From Pseudomonadota bacterium (lineage in GTDB: Bacteria > Pseudomonadota > Gammaproteobacteria > Burkholderiales > Rhodocyclaceae), in contig JAJZSW010000008.1 in assembly GCA_021849505.1 (NCBI GenBank), forward strand, positions 1-56,469: a stretch of DNA of 56,469 bases, read 5' to 3'. The translations under genes were made by a program, and so were the position numbers. How positions within the stretch are numbered: position 1 is the first letter of the stretch; each line of letters starts with the position of its first letter. This document shows positions 17,644 to 27,012 of the stretch, in pieces. The notes beneath the pieces are model-generated. The model made no database searches. It saw only the letters and a program-made list of their open reading frames with translations, and was not told the DNA's origin.

Positions 17644-18849
17644 TCAGTCGTGCAGTGCGCCGCTGGCCTGCAGCTTGGCGATGTCGTCCTGCGGCATGAA
17701 GGGCAGGACGCGCACGGCGATCAGGGTCAGCAGGAAAGCCACGCCGAACCCGCCGACGCTCAGGAGTATCTCGGGCATGCTCGGCACGTAATTGTCGATA
17801 TGGCCGTCGAAGAAGGTGCTCTTGACCTCCATGCCCGGGAACATGTCGAGCGGATAGGCCTGCCCGCCGATGATGAAGACGTAGAGGAAGCACAGGCCGC
17901 CGACGATGGTCAGCAGGGCGGCGGCCGTACCGGCGCCGGCACTGCGCTGCATCGAGGGCACGAAGAGCAGCAGCAGCGGCACGATTGTGCCAAGCACGAC
18001 GAAACCGCCCCAGAACAGCTGCGGGAAGATGCCGCCGCTGAGCAGGATGAACTGCTCGAAATCGGTCTGCTTGGCGTAATAGATGTTGGTCAGGTGATAG
18101 ACCAGCACGAAGTAGAACACCGCGGCGATGAACACGCCGAGCAGGCCGTTGAGGCGCTTGCGGATCGACTCGTGCAGTTCGGCGCCATGCCATTTGTACA
18201 TCGCGCTCTGGAACAGCAGGAAGGCCGCCAGGCCCCAGGCGAATGACATGATGATGAACATCGGCGCGATCACGGCCGAGTGATAGGCTTGACGGGCGAC
18301 CACGAAGCCGAAGATGGAGCCGGTACCGGTCGTCATGACCAGGCGCCAGATGAAGGCGGCGACCCCGACGGGCTTGGAGTAGGCGTACATCTTCCGGTCC
18401 ATCAGCATCCAGACGTAGAGGCCGACGAGGCCGAAGAACACCGGATAGAGCACCATGTTCCACCCGAAGACCGAAGTCCAGTTGACATGAGTCATGGCGA
18501 TGACCAGTCGGTCTGCGCGGCCAAGGTCGAGCATGATGACGAACAGGCCGGCGGCGAGCATGGTGATCGCCAGCAGGCCGGAGAGTGGTCCGCGCGACTT
18601 GTAGGCCTTCTTGCCGAAAACGGTGCCGATCGAGGCGACGTTGAGCACGCCCGAGGCGGCGACGATCAGGAAGATGGCGAAGACATGCGGCAGGCCCCAG
18701 AACACCTGGTTGTTCATGCCGGTGACGTGGTGGCCGCTGGTCTCCATGTACAGCGCCGCGCCCAGGCCGAGCAGGCTGATCAGGGCGCCGATGCCGGCCA
18801 GGGCGTAGAAGCTCGGGCCTTCCAGACGATTAGTGAGTGCGGTTTGCAT
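17644..18849 (-). CDS. dsrP: DsrP, NrfD-family membrane subunit of DsrMKJOP
   Basis: This 401-residue integral membrane protein has about ten helices and no haem ligands. It is the NrfD/HybB-type quinone-interacting subunit of the DsrMKJOP transmembrane complex. Recognisable parts: GMNNQVFWGLPHVFAIFL near the N-terminus, LDLGRADRLV and VNWTSVFGWNM. It lies 5 bases after dsrO. Together with DsrO and DsrJ it forms the JOP module, which connects periplasmic redox carriers to the quinone pool. Confidence 0.94.
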   Translation of the reverse strand: MQTALTNRLEGPSFYALAGIGALISLLGLGAALYMETSGHHVTGMNNQVFWGLPHVFAIFLIVAASGVLNVASIGTVFGKKAYKSRGPLSGLLAITMLAAGLFVIMLDLGRADRLVIAMTHVNWTSVFGWNMVLYPVFFGLVGLYVWMLMDRKMYAYSKPVGVAAFIWRLVMTTGTGSIFGFVVARQAYHSAVIAPMFIIMSFAWGLAAFLLFQSAMYKWHGAELHESIRKRLNGLLGVFIAAVFYFVLVYHLTNIYYAKQTDFEQFILLSGGIFPQLFWGGFVVLGTIVPLLLLFVPSMQRSAGAGTAAALLTIVGGLCFLYVFIIGGQAYPLDMFPGMEVKSTFFDGHIDNYVPSMPEILLSVGGFGVAFLLTLIAVRVLPFMPQDDIAKLQASGALHD

Positions 18850-18854
18850 GATGG

Positions 18855-19598
18855 TCAGATTCCCTGATAACGCACGCCGAGATTGAGTTTCAGATCGCCG
18901 CGCACCTGGGTGGTTTTCTCATTGGCGATGCGTTGAGCGATTTCACTCGCGGGATCGTTGAGATCACCGAACAGCATGGCGCCTTCCGGACAGGATTCGA
19001 CACAGGCCGGCTTCAGGCCCTTGTCGACCCGCTGGACGCAGAAAGTACAGGATTCGACGCAGCCCTGGCCTCGCGGCACTTCCGGATTCTGGTTCGTGAG
19101 CGGCAGATGGACCAGCGAGCGCGCCTTGTAGGGACAGGCCAGCATGCAGTAGCGGCAGCCGATGCAGGTGTGACGATCGACCAGCACGATGCCGTCGGCG
19201 CGCTTCATCGATGCGCCCGTCGGGCAGACATCGACGCAGGGCGGATGGGCGCAATGCTGGCAGAGCATCGGCAGGGAGTGCTCCTGGCCGGTCTTGGGAT
19301 TCTTCAGATCGATCTTGCGGATCCACTGCGAGCCCTGCCGCGCATCCTTAAGGGTTTCGTTGATGCCGTTTTCGGTGTTGCAGGCCTTGACGCAGGCATC
19401 GCAACCGCTCGCGCACTTGGTCGTGTCGATCAGCATGCCCCAGCGCACCTTCCCGGAGGCACCCTGGGAGGGAGTATTTGCTTCCGAAACTTGAATCAGG
19501 TGCAGGCCCGGGGCAAGGGCAAGAGTTCCTAGACCGGCGCCCGCAACGGCGGCGGTGCCGACAAAATTGCGACGAGACTTGTCTTGCGGTTGGCTCAT
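18855..19598 (-). CDS. dsrO: DsrO, periplasmic Fe-S subunit of DsrMKJOP
   Basis: This 247-residue ferredoxin-like protein has a Tat signal (KSRRNFVGTAAVAGAG). Cysteine motifs include CASGCDACVKACNTE, CQHCAHPPCVDVCPTGA, CIGCRYCMLACPYKA and CTFCVQRVDKG...CVESCPEGA, compatible with several [4Fe-4S] clusters. It is homologous in layout to HybA in the same window. It overlaps the end of dsrJ by 4 bases. Confidence 0.94.
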   Translation of the reverse strand: MSQPQDKSRRNFVGTAAVAGAGLGTLALAPGLHLIQVSEANTPSQGASGKVRWGMLIDTTKCASGCDACVKACNTENGINETLKDARQGSQWIRKIDLKNPKTGQEHSLPMLCQHCAHPPCVDVCPTGASMKRADGIVLVDRHTCIGCRYCMLACPYKARSLVHLPLTNQNPEVPRGQGCVESCTFCVQRVDKGLKPACVESCPEGAMLFGDLNDPASEIAQRIANEKTTQVRGDLKLNLGVRYQGI

Positions 19599-19981
19599 GG
19601 TTTTACTCCCGCAGCCTCGGCATGTTTATATCCGGCCTTCGGTTGATGGCATTGCCAGCAATCGACTTTTACCGCGGCATAGGTGTGGCAGCTTTCGCAG
19701 AAACCATCCTTGCCGAGCACCGATCCGGTCGTCTTGCTGGCATGGCAATCGATGCAGCCGTTCAGACTGGCTTTCTCGCCGCGGATCCCCTGGCGCAGGG
19801 TGCGGTCACGCGTGTGATTGAGCATCTTCATGTGATTGACGCGCATTTCCGCCGTCGGCGCGATGCACTGACCGGGATTCTCGATTATCACGTTCGGTTT
19901 CGGCGCGCCTGCAGTGGCAAAAACGGGGGCAAGCAGCAGGATCGCCGCTAGACCGACGAGCATCCGTTTCATGATGGCCAT
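19595..19981 (-). CDS. dsrJ: DsrJ, periplasmic triheme cytochrome c
   Basis: This 128-residue protein has an uncleaved or cleavable N-terminal hydrophobic signal (MKRMLVGLAAILLLAPV) and three CxxCH haem-binding sites: CIDCH, CESCH and CWQCH. That is the family number. A strong AGGAGG sits only 3 bases before the ATG at 19981; the in-frame ATG at 19972 gives a longer spacing and is an alternative start. It is part of the DsrMKJOP complex. Confidence 0.94.
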   Translation of the reverse strand: MAIMKRMLVGLAAILLLAPVFATAGAPKPNVIIENPGQCIAPTAEMRVNHMKMLNHTRDRTLRQGIRGEKASLNGCIDCHASKTTGSVLGKDGFCESCHTYAAVKVDCWQCHQPKAGYKHAEAAGVKP

Positions 19982-20008
19982 ACTCCTCCTTACCCCTTGT
20001 GTGCTGCG

Positions 20009-21973
20009 TTATTCACCAAGACCCATCTGGATGTAGCCGGTCGGGCAGACATCGTGGCAGATATGGCAGCCGATGCACTTGTCGTAATCCGTCGCGACAT
20101 AGCGGCCCGTGGTCGCCTCGGTCTTCTTGACGCGATAGACGGCCGTCTGCGGACAGTACATGACGCAGTTGTCGCACTCGAAACACAGGCCACAGCTCAT
20201 GCAGCGCTTCGCTTCGGCAACGACCTGCTTGTCGTCGAGCGGATCGAGGCGCTCCTCGAAGTTGCCCAGCGCGGACTCCTTGTTGAGGTGCGTGATGTGG
20301 CGCTTGTTGCGCGGGGTGTATTGGAAGTGGCCGAGGAACAGCTCGGTGTGCGGGATGATGTAACGGTCCGAGCGGTTGTCGTAGTTATGCACGGATTTCG
20401 TCGCATCAGTGCCGCGCACCGGTTCCTTGACCTCTTCGAGAGGCAACCCTTTTTCAACGTACTTGCGCATCAGGTCGAAGACATGGACATCGACCTTCGG
20501 ACGCCGGCCGACTTCGAGACCCTGCAGATGTTGATCGATACCGTCGGCCGCAATCGCGCCATGGCCGATCGCGGTGGTCAGCAGGTGGGGGCGAATAACG
20601 TCGCCGCCGGCATACACGCCGGGCTTGCCCTGCACCTGGTAGTTCTTGTCGGTACTGACCATGCCCTTGCCGTTGTTGAACTCTTCCAGGCCGACCAGAT
20701 CGACCGTCTGTCCGATCGCGGAGACGATCAGGTCAGCGGGGAGATCCTTCTCGGTGCCTTCGATGGGCTTGATGTCGAGGCGGCCGCCGACCATCTTGGC
20801 TTCGCACTGCTTGACGCGCAGGGCTGTGGCGCGACCATCGCCGCCCTTGATGACGGCGACCGGCATCCAGCCTTGCATGATTTCGATGCCTTCGGACTGG
20901 GCGTGTTCAAGTTCCTGCTTGCTGGCGGTCATGAAGACCGAAGTCAGCACGACATCGGCTCCCTGGCGGTTGGAAATGCTGGCGACGTCCTGAGCCAGTT
21001 GGCCGGCAATGGCACCCTCCCAGTCGGTGGGCCTGACGGTATCGATATGACCGAGACGACGGGCCACCGTAGCGACGTCCATCGAGGTATCGCCACCCCC
21101 GACCACGACCACGTTTTTGCCGACGGTCTTGAGGCGGCCGTCGTTGAAGGCCTTGAGGAAGGCGGTGGCGGTCACGACGTTGGAAACGTTGTCGGCACCT
21201 TCGGCAGGCAGGGCGCGACCGCCCTGGGCACCCAGGCCGAGGAACACCGCGTCGTAGTCCTTGCGGATCTGCTCCATGGTGATGTCGACGCCGATCTTGC
21301 ACTTCAGCTTGGCTTCGACACCCAGGTTGAGGATGCGCTGGATTTCGGCATCGAGAACGTCGCGCGGCGTACGATAACCCGGGATGCCATAGCGCATCAT
21401 GCCGCCGAGATGCTCATGGTCGTCGAAAATGGTGCAAGAGTGACCCTTCAGGGCCAGTTGGTAGGCGACCGACAGGCCGGCCGGACCGCCGCCGATGACG
21501 GCAACCTTTTTGCCGGTCAGCTTCTCGGGCTTCTTGAATTGCAGGTTGTTCTTGATTGCATACTCGCCGAGGTAGTGCTCGACGGAGTTGATGCCGACGT
21601 GGTCTTCGACCTGATTGCGGTTGCAGCCGCTTTCGCAGGGCGCCGGGCAGACACGGCCCATCACGGCGGGCAGCGGGTTGGCTTCGGTCAGGCGGCGCCA
21701 GGCATATTCCTGCCAGGGCATGACGGGCTTGCCGTCAGCGCCGACCGGCGGCTTCTCGATGCCGCGCACGATATTGAGATAACCACGGATGTCTTCGCCG
21801 GACGGGCAGGAACCCTGGCAGGGTGGTGTCGACTGGATGTAAGTCGGGCACTTGTAGGACCAGCCAGCTTGGAAAATCTTTTCTTGCGCCCGTTTGTAGG
21901 AGTCCGGTTTTTCACCGTCCTTGTACATGCGGAAGGTCAACTTTTCGCTATTAGTTTCGGGGGTCGCTGACAT
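20009..21973 (-). CDS. dsrL: DsrL, NAD(P)H:acceptor oxidoreductase with ferredoxin domain
   Basis: This 654-residue iron-sulfur flavoprotein resembles the small subunit of glutamate synthase. Layout: N-terminal [4Fe-4S] region (PPCQGSCPSGEDIRGYLN; CPAPCESGCNRN), FAD site VAVIGGGPAGLSVAYQLAL, NAD(P) site VVVVGGGDTSMDVATVARRLG, and C-terminal ferredoxin clusters (CMSCGLCFECDNCVMYCP; CIGCHICHDVCPTG). DsrL partners DsrAB and is essential for sulfur oxidation in A. vinosum. Its presence with dsrEFH points to the oxidative pathway. Confidence 0.95.
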   Translation of the reverse strand: MSATPETNSEKLTFRMYKDGEKPDSYKRAQEKIFQAGWSYKCPTYIQSTPPCQGSCPSGEDIRGYLNIVRGIEKPPVGADGKPVMPWQEYAWRRLTEANPLPAVMGRVCPAPCESGCNRNQVEDHVGINSVEHYLGEYAIKNNLQFKKPEKLTGKKVAVIGGGPAGLSVAYQLALKGHSCTIFDDHEHLGGMMRYGIPGYRTPRDVLDAEIQRILNLGVEAKLKCKIGVDITMEQIRKDYDAVFLGLGAQGGRALPAEGADNVSNVVTATAFLKAFNDGRLKTVGKNVVVVGGGDTSMDVATVARRLGHIDTVRPTDWEGAIAGQLAQDVASISNRQGADVVLTSVFMTASKQELEHAQSEGIEIMQGWMPVAVIKGGDGRATALRVKQCEAKMVGGRLDIKPIEGTEKDLPADLIVSAIGQTVDLVGLEEFNNGKGMVSTDKNYQVQGKPGVYAGGDVIRPHLLTTAIGHGAIAADGIDQHLQGLEVGRRPKVDVHVFDLMRKYVEKGLPLEEVKEPVRGTDATKSVHNYDNRSDRYIIPHTELFLGHFQYTPRNKRHITHLNKESALGNFEERLDPLDDKQVVAEAKRCMSCGLCFECDNCVMYCPQTAVYRVKKTEATTGRYVATDYDKCIGCHICHDVCPTGYIQMGLGE

Positions 21974-22008
21974 CGTCGTCTCCGTAATTATCGAGTTGCG
22001 TTTCGTAT

Positions 22009-23550
22009 TTATTGCTCGTTGCCGAGGCGTATCGCGGTGCTAACCAACTGGTGTACTCCTCCCACCAGTCGCATGTTGAAACCGTAGTAGGGCAGAACCT
22101 TGGTGAATTGTGCCTTGCAGATCGCGCAGATGGTCGCCATGAAGTTGACGCCATGCTGGTCGACCACCTGCTGCAGCGCTTCCATGCGCGGGAAGGCGCC
22201 CTTGATGCGGGCTTCGACGAGTTCGTCGGTCAGGATGCCGCCGCCACCGCCGCAGCAGAAGGTGGCTTCGCGGATGGTATCCGGCGCCATTTCGACATAT
22301 TTGTTGGCCACCGCCTTGATGATGTTCCGCGGGATTTCGAACTGGCCGCCAGGATAGTCGCCCATGCGGGAGGCTCGCGCCACGTTGCAGGAATCGTGGA
22401 AAGTAATGATGCGGTGATCGTTGGCTTCCTTGTCGAACTGGAGACGGCCCTGCTGGATCAGATCCCAGGTGAATTCGCAGATGTGCGACGGCTGCTTGTA
22501 GCGCGGGTCGAGCTGCTTTTGCAGTTCGATGGCGAAGGGATCGTTGGCGCCGGCACCCAGACCACTGAGCGTGTTCCAGAAGGCGTAGGCAATCCGCCAG
22601 GCATGGCCACATTCGCCGACGACGATGCGTTTCACCCCGAGTTCGAGGGCAGCCTTGCGGATCCGCAGGGCAACCTTGCGCATCATCTCGTAGTCGCCGT
22701 CGAACATGCCGAAGTTGCCGGCTTCCGACGCGTAGGACGAGAGCGTCCAGCTGATGCCGGCGGCGTGGAAGACCTTGCCGTAGCCGATCAGGCTTTCGAT
22801 GTGCGGTTCGGCGAAGAAGTCGGCGGATGGAGTCACCAGCAGGACTTCGGCGCCCTGGACATCGAGTGGATACTTGATGTCGAAACCGGTGTCCTCTTTC
22901 AAGTCCTCTTCGAGACCTTCCAGCGTGTTTTCGAGCGCCGGACCCGGCAGGCCGAGGTTGTTGCCGATCTTGTTGACCTTGCCAAGAATCTCGTTCGTAT
23001 ATTTCTGGCCGTAACCGACGGTATCGAGGATATTACGTGCCGCCATGGTGACTTCGGCCGTATCGATGCCATAGGGGCAGAACACGGAGCAGCGCCGACA
23101 TTCGGAACATTGCCAGAAGTAGGTGTACCACTCGTCGAGCAGTTCCTTGGTCAGATCCTGCGCGCCAACCAGGCTCGGGAACATCTTGCCGGCGAGCGTG
23201 AAATAGCGACGATACACCGAGCGCATCAGCTCCTGACGTGCGACCGGCATGTTCTTCGGATCGTTGGTGCCGATGAAGTAGTGGCATTTGTCGGTGCAGG
23301 CACCGCAATGCACACAGGAGTCCATGAACACCTTGAGCGAGCGGTATTTGCCAAGCAACTCGCCAAACTTGCCGATGGCCTTGTCGTGAGTGACCTGCCA
23401 ATCCTCCGCGAGTTTGGTTTGGTAGCCGAGGGCTTCCTGGATCTTCTCACTGGCTACGTGTGGCCGCGAGTGCGCCATCGCACCAGCCTTGATGGCCGGG
23501 ACTTCAGGGTAGTCGCGGTACTTGGGAATCGGAAACTCAAGATCGGCCAT
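22009..23550 (-). CDS. dsrK: DsrK, HdrD-like Fe-S subunit of DsrMKJOP
   Basis: This 513-residue cytoplasmic subunit related to heterodisulfide reductase HdrD has two ferredoxin motifs (CVHCGACTDKCHY near residue 74 and CSECRRCSVFCPYG near residue 138). A CCG domain with CCGGGGGIL near the C-terminus would hold the noncubane cluster acting on the DsrC trisulfide or disulfide. The ATG at 23550 directly follows the dsrM stop and begins MADLEFPIPKYRDYPE, the usual N-terminus. Confidence 0.95.
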   Translation of the reverse strand: MADLEFPIPKYRDYPEVPAIKAGAMAHSRPHVASEKIQEALGYQTKLAEDWQVTHDKAIGKFGELLGKYRSLKVFMDSCVHCGACTDKCHYFIGTNDPKNMPVARQELMRSVYRRYFTLAGKMFPSLVGAQDLTKELLDEWYTYFWQCSECRRCSVFCPYGIDTAEVTMAARNILDTVGYGQKYTNEILGKVNKIGNNLGLPGPALENTLEGLEEDLKEDTGFDIKYPLDVQGAEVLLVTPSADFFAEPHIESLIGYGKVFHAAGISWTLSSYASEAGNFGMFDGDYEMMRKVALRIRKAALELGVKRIVVGECGHAWRIAYAFWNTLSGLGAGANDPFAIELQKQLDPRYKQPSHICEFTWDLIQQGRLQFDKEANDHRIITFHDSCNVARASRMGDYPGGQFEIPRNIIKAVANKYVEMAPDTIREATFCCGGGGGILTDELVEARIKGAFPRMEALQQVVDQHGVNFMATICAICKAQFTKVLPYYGFNMRLVGGVHQLVSTAIRLGNEQ

Positions 23551-23551
23551 G

Positions 23552-24274
23552 TCAGTTCTTCTCGATCTGGGCGGCCCACGCTGCCAGATGGCGTTTCTCG
23601 CGCGGGTTGTCGGCCTGGTTGCGGGTCGGGCTGAAGAATACGCCCGGGGCATGCAGCAGCTTGCTGAAGGGGAACAGGATCAACAGCAACGCCACAAGAA
23701 GCAGGTGGATGATGAGTGCCGGATGGGCAGGCAAGGGGTTGATCTCGAAGACCATCAGGCCAAGGAAGAAGGCCTTGACAGCGACGACATCGACGTGCGA
23801 GACGAAAGTCATGGCTGCACCCGAGATACCGATGCCAATTAGCAGAGCCAGCCAGAGATGGTCGGAGGGCGTCGTGATGTAGCGAATACGTTCGACGAGG
23901 AAGCGGCGCGCCCAGAGGCCACCCAAGCCAGCGATCATCATGAAAGCGGCATATTTGCCGAAGGGCTGGAAGAAGAGCAGCCAGGCAGGAATCGGGTCGA
24001 TGAAGTAGCGCAGGTGGCGCACCAGCACGAGGAAGAGGCCCATGTGGAACAGCCAGCCGAACAGCCAGATCCACAGGTTGCCCTTGAACAGGCTTTCGAA
24101 CAAGACGACTTCCCGGGTCATGCGGAAGGCGACTCCCGTCGTCGTGGTCGGGGCCGGCGTCGTGGGAATCGACAGTGGCGCCGGTGTGCGGGCGAAGTCG
24201 TAGATCTTGTAAGCCAGGCCGACGACGAACAGGGCGGTAGCCAGGTAGAACAGGATCGCGAAGAACAGTGTCAT
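23552..24274 (-). CDS. dsrM: DsrM, NarI-like cytochrome b subunit
   Basis: This 240-residue membrane protein has five to six helices and histidines placed as in the NarI/DsrM haem b family (FHMGLFLVLVRHLRYF, HVDVVAVKAFF, PAHPALIIHLLL). It is the quinone-side partner of DsrK. It is shorter than some DsrM proteins of sulfate reducers but fits sulfur oxidisers. It is separated from dsrC by 147 bases that contain a dispersed repeat copy and no gene. Confidence 0.93.
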   Translation of the reverse strand: MTLFFAILFYLATALFVVGLAYKIYDFARTPAPLSIPTTPAPTTTTGVAFRMTREVVLFESLFKGNLWIWLFGWLFHMGLFLVLVRHLRYFIDPIPAWLLFFQPFGKYAAFMMIAGLGGLWARRFLVERIRYITTPSDHLWLALLIGIGISGAAMTFVSHVDVVAVKAFFLGLMVFEINPLPAHPALIIHLLLVALLLILFPFSKLLHAPGVFFSPTRNQADNPREKRHLAAWAAQIEKN

Positions 24275-24366
24275 GGACGAGGCACCACAGCGAACACAGC
24301 AATCAAAGGCGCAACGATACCCGCGTCAAGCCACGACATTTCCGGAGGCCTGTCGGCAACGCTGCG

Positions 24367-24391
24367 AAACTCGGCGCTGGCGGGACGGCAA
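24367..24391 (+). repeat. Dispersed 25-bp repeat, copy 4 (dsrC-dsrM spacer)
   Basis: AAAC followed by an exact core TCGGCGCTGGCGGGACGGCA, then A. It lies 30 bases beyond the dsrC stop, antisense to the dsr genes, in the largest gap inside the dsrC-dsrR part of the operon. The rest of the gap (24275-24421) shows no gene. Confidence 0.85.
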
Positions 24392-24421
24392 GCAAGCCAT
24401 CCCGCAGCGCATTGCTACTGT

Positions 24422-24754
24422 TTAGACGCAGCCGGTCGGCTTCGGCAGGCCGGCGATCTTGCACGCCTGCTTGGCCGGGCCGTAGGGGAACAGCTCGTAC
24501 AGATATTGGCTGTTGCCCTTGTCGGCACCGAGCTTTTTGCCGATCGCCTTGGTCAGCACGCGCACAGCCGGGGCGATCTGGAACTCGTTATAGTAGTCGC
24601 GCAGGAAGTTGATGACTTCCCAGTGGTTCTCGGTCAGATTCACGCCTTCCTGCTGGGCGAGGAAGCCCGCGACATCTTCGTTCCAGTCGCCGAGGTTGAC
24701 CAGATAACCCTCTTCGTCGGTTTCGTAGCTCTTGCCATTAACTTCGATAGCCAT
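24422..24754 (-). CDS. dsrC: DsrC, two-cysteine sulfur carrier
   Basis: This 110-residue protein shuttles sulfur between DsrEFH/TusA and DsrAB-DsrMKJOP. The C-terminal arm reads KQACKIAGLPKPTGCV, with both redox cysteines: Cys98 and the penultimate Cys109, ten residues between them. This is the full functional DsrC pattern, unlike TusE or the paralogue encoded at 29535-29873. It is in the canonical place between dsrH and dsrM. Confidence 0.97.
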   Translation of the reverse strand: MAIEVNGKSYETDEEGYLVNLGDWNEDVAGFLAQQEGVNLTENHWEVINFLRDYYNEFQIAPAVRVLTKAIGKKLGADKGNSQYLYELFPYGPAKQACKIAGLPKPTGCV

Positions 24755-24787
24755 TTTTTGTCTCCTGGTTGATTGATTGTGATTGGG

Positions 24788-25081
24788 TTACAGCCATGAC
24801 TGGCAGGTTTTGTTATCCGCGACGAGATCGACAAAGCCGGCGTAATCGACAGCGGTGATGCCGTCCATCACGCGGTCGGCGATACCGCGCGCTTCAAGGT
24901 CGACGGTCAGGGCGTAAAACTTGAACTTGCCCATGGCACCCTTGATCTTGTTTTCTTCAGCACCGCCCTTGACGGCCGCATAGACGCCATCCTCGATCAG
25001 AAGGATGGCACCTTCGCCAGTTGCCAGCACGGAATCCAGAGCGGGACGGTCGTATGGGGACTTGTTGATGATATGCAGCAT
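24788..25081 (-). CDS. dsrH: DsrH, sulfur relay subunit (TusB family)
   Basis: This 97-residue protein starts MLHIINKSPYDRPALDSVL, typical of TusB/DsrH. It forms the DsrE2F2H2 hexamer that hands sulfur to DsrC. A cysteine is present near the C-terminus (NKTCQSWL). It sits 10 bases after dsrF. Confidence 0.93.
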   Translation of the reverse strand: MLHIINKSPYDRPALDSVLATGEGAILLIEDGVYAAVKGGAEENKIKGAMGKFKFYALTVDLEARGIADRVMDGITAVDYAGFVDLVADNKTCQSWL

Positions 25082-25091
25082 GTTGGTATCC

Positions 25092-25454
25092 TCAGAACGA
25101 CAGGAGAACGTCCTGCTCTTCCATCAGCTTGCCGATGTCGGCACGGGAGAGCACTTCGACAGGCACGGCGAGATCGTCAGCAGTCAAGCCGCGTTCCGCC
25201 AGGGCTTCCTGGGAAACGTAAAGCTTGGTAACGTCATAATCCTCCAGCGCGCCCCAGGTCTTTTCGAATGCCTTGACCTCGATCCCCTTGGTGTTGTGGC
25301 CCTTCTTCAACTGGAAGACGCCATCGTCAAGGAAGGCCAGCGAGACATCCTGCTCGAAGGCCGCGGCGATCAGCACCACTTCCAGTGCTTCCCAGGCGTA
25401 GATGGTGCCGTAGGGCGCCTTGCGATTGACCATCATGAATTTCTTGGTAGTCAT
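25092..25454 (-). CDS. dsrF: DsrF, sulfur relay subunit (TusC family)
   Basis: This 120-residue protein starts MTTKKFMMVNRKAPYGTIYAWEALEVVL and has the acidic FLDDGVFQLKKGHN segment of TusC/DsrF. It is the structural subunit of DsrEFH. It is spaced 11 bases from dsrE and 10 bases from dsrH. Confidence 0.93.
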   Translation of the reverse strand: MTTKKFMMVNRKAPYGTIYAWEALEVVLIAAAFEQDVSLAFLDDGVFQLKKGHNTKGIEVKAFEKTWGALEDYDVTKLYVSQEALAERGLTADDLAVPVEVLSRADIGKLMEEQDVLLSF

Positions 25455-25465
25455 CTTGGGTCCCC

Positions 25466-25858
25466 TTAGTCGCCGAACACGACCAGGCGGTCGGACTGGA
25501 TGCCGGCTTCGATCAACTGACCGAGACCGGAGATGCGGAAGCCGGGCGCCAGGTTGGTGGCATCCTTGCCGTTGCGCTTCATCTCGCCGTCATCGACGAT
25601 GCCGCGGCGCTGGGCGGCGGCGACACAGACCACGAGGTCGAGGTTGTTTTCCTCGGCCAGCTTCGACCAGCGGTTGATGATGTTGCGGTCATCCTGCGGC
25701 GGCGTGGTGAGACGCGTGGCATTGTTGACGCCGTCGTGATAGAAGAAGATGCGAAAGATCTCGTGGCCCTTCGCCAACACCGCCTTGGCAAACTGATAGG
25801 CGGTGTCGGAGGACTGGTGCGTGTACGGACCTTCGCTGACCAGAATCGAAAACTTCAT
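25466..25858 (-). CDS. dsrE: DsrE, sulfur-binding subunit (TusD family)
   Basis: This 130-residue protein starts MKFSILVSEGPYTHQSSDTAYQFA. The conserved active cysteine is in DLVVCVAAAQRRG near residue 79; it carries the persulfide passed to DsrC. dsrEFH is found in sulfur oxidisers and not in ordinary sulfate reducers, a main argument for the direction of this pathway. Confidence 0.95.
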   Translation of the reverse strand: MKFSILVSEGPYTHQSSDTAYQFAKAVLAKGHEIFRIFFYHDGVNNATRLTTPPQDDRNIINRWSKLAEENNLDLVVCVAAAQRRGIVDDGEMKRNGKDATNLAPGFRISGLGQLIEAGIQSDRLVVFGD

Positions 25859-25871
25859 TGTGCAAGGATCC

Positions 25872-26945
25872 TTAGAAGCGGACGTGGGCCGAAGCGTTCA
25901 GGTTGTAACGGCTGCCGCGCCAATCGTCGATCATGTACTTGGTGAAGGGCAGGCCGGTCTTTTCGAAGAAACGCGGCCAGCCGATGCGCTCGATCCAGTC
26001 GGCCATACGCTCCCACGGACGGGCGTCCGCCTTGTAGACCATCAGGATGTTCTTGACGATCGCATTGACCTCGGGCCAGCGCGGTGCATTGTTGGGCAGG
26101 CCGGCGGCAACCATCTTGTGGAAGGACGGCTTGCTGCGGGCGTTGGAGTTCTTGCCGCCCACCCAGATCGCCAGCTTGGAATGCTCCGGATCGTTGATCT
26201 GCATCGGGGGGCAGGGGGGATAGCAGGCGCCGCAGCAAATGCACTTCTTCTCATCGACTTCAAGGCTTGGCTTGCCATTTACCAGGGCGGGACGGATGGC
26301 TGCGACCGGGCAGCGTGCAACGACGGTCGGACGCTCGCAAACGTTGGCGACCATGTCGTGGTTGATCTTCGGCGGCTTGGTGTGCTGGATGACGACAGCG
26401 ATGTCGGCCTGGCCGCCGCAGTTGATTTCGCAACAGGAGGTGGAGAGCCGCACGCGGTTGGGCATCTCTTCCTTCTTGAAATCATCGAACAGGGCATCCA
26501 TCATCGACTTGACCACGCCGGAAGCGTCGGTGCCGGGGATGTCGCAGTGCAGCCAGCCCTGGGTGTGGGCAACCATCGAAACGGAGTTGCCGGTGCCGCC
26601 GACGGGGAAACCGTTCTTCTCGAGTTCGGCGATCAGCGGAGCAACCTTCTTTTCGTCAGAAACGATGTATTCGATGTTGGAACGGATAGTGAAGCGGACG
26701 CGGCCTTCGGCGAACTGGTCGGCGATGTCGCAGAGCTTGCGAATCGTGAAGACGTCCATCTGGCGGGCGGTTCCGGCACGCACGGTCCAGACTTCATCGC
26801 CCGTGTTCGCGACGTGGTGCAACACGCCGGGACGCGGACGATCGTGGTATTTCCAGTTGCCGTAGTTGGCGGCGAGCTTCGGGTGGAGGAATTTCTTGTT
26901 GTCGAGGAAGTACTCGACCGGCTTGCGCGCTTGAGGTTGAGCCAT
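25872..26945 (-). CDS. dsrB: Reverse dissimilatory sulfite reductase beta subunit
   Basis: This 357-residue subunit has a sirohaem/[4Fe-4S] region with STSCCEINCGG and a C-terminal ferredoxin insert CICCGACYPPCPP. DsrA2B2 oxidises DsrC-bound sulfane sulfur to sulfite in sulfur oxidisers. It is separated from dsrA by 112 bases that hold a 9-bp hairpin. Confidence 0.97.
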   Translation of the reverse strand: MAQPQARKPVEYFLDNKKFLHPKLAANYGNWKYHDRPRPGVLHHVANTGDEVWTVRAGTARQMDVFTIRKLCDIADQFAEGRVRFTIRSNIEYIVSDEKKVAPLIAELEKNGFPVGGTGNSVSMVAHTQGWLHCDIPGTDASGVVKSMMDALFDDFKKEEMPNRVRLSTSCCEINCGGQADIAVVIQHTKPPKINHDMVANVCERPTVVARCPVAAIRPALVNGKPSLEVDEKKCICCGACYPPCPPMQINDPEHSKLAIWVGGKNSNARSKPSFHKMVAAGLPNNAPRWPEVNAIVKNILMVYKADARPWERMADWIERIGWPRFFEKTGLPFTKYMIDDWRGSRYNLNASAHVRF

Positions 26946-27012
26946 GAATCGTCTCCGAGTAATTTAGTCGTGAATTGTTGCTATACGAATAGGGTTTTCA
27001 GCCTGGCCGTGA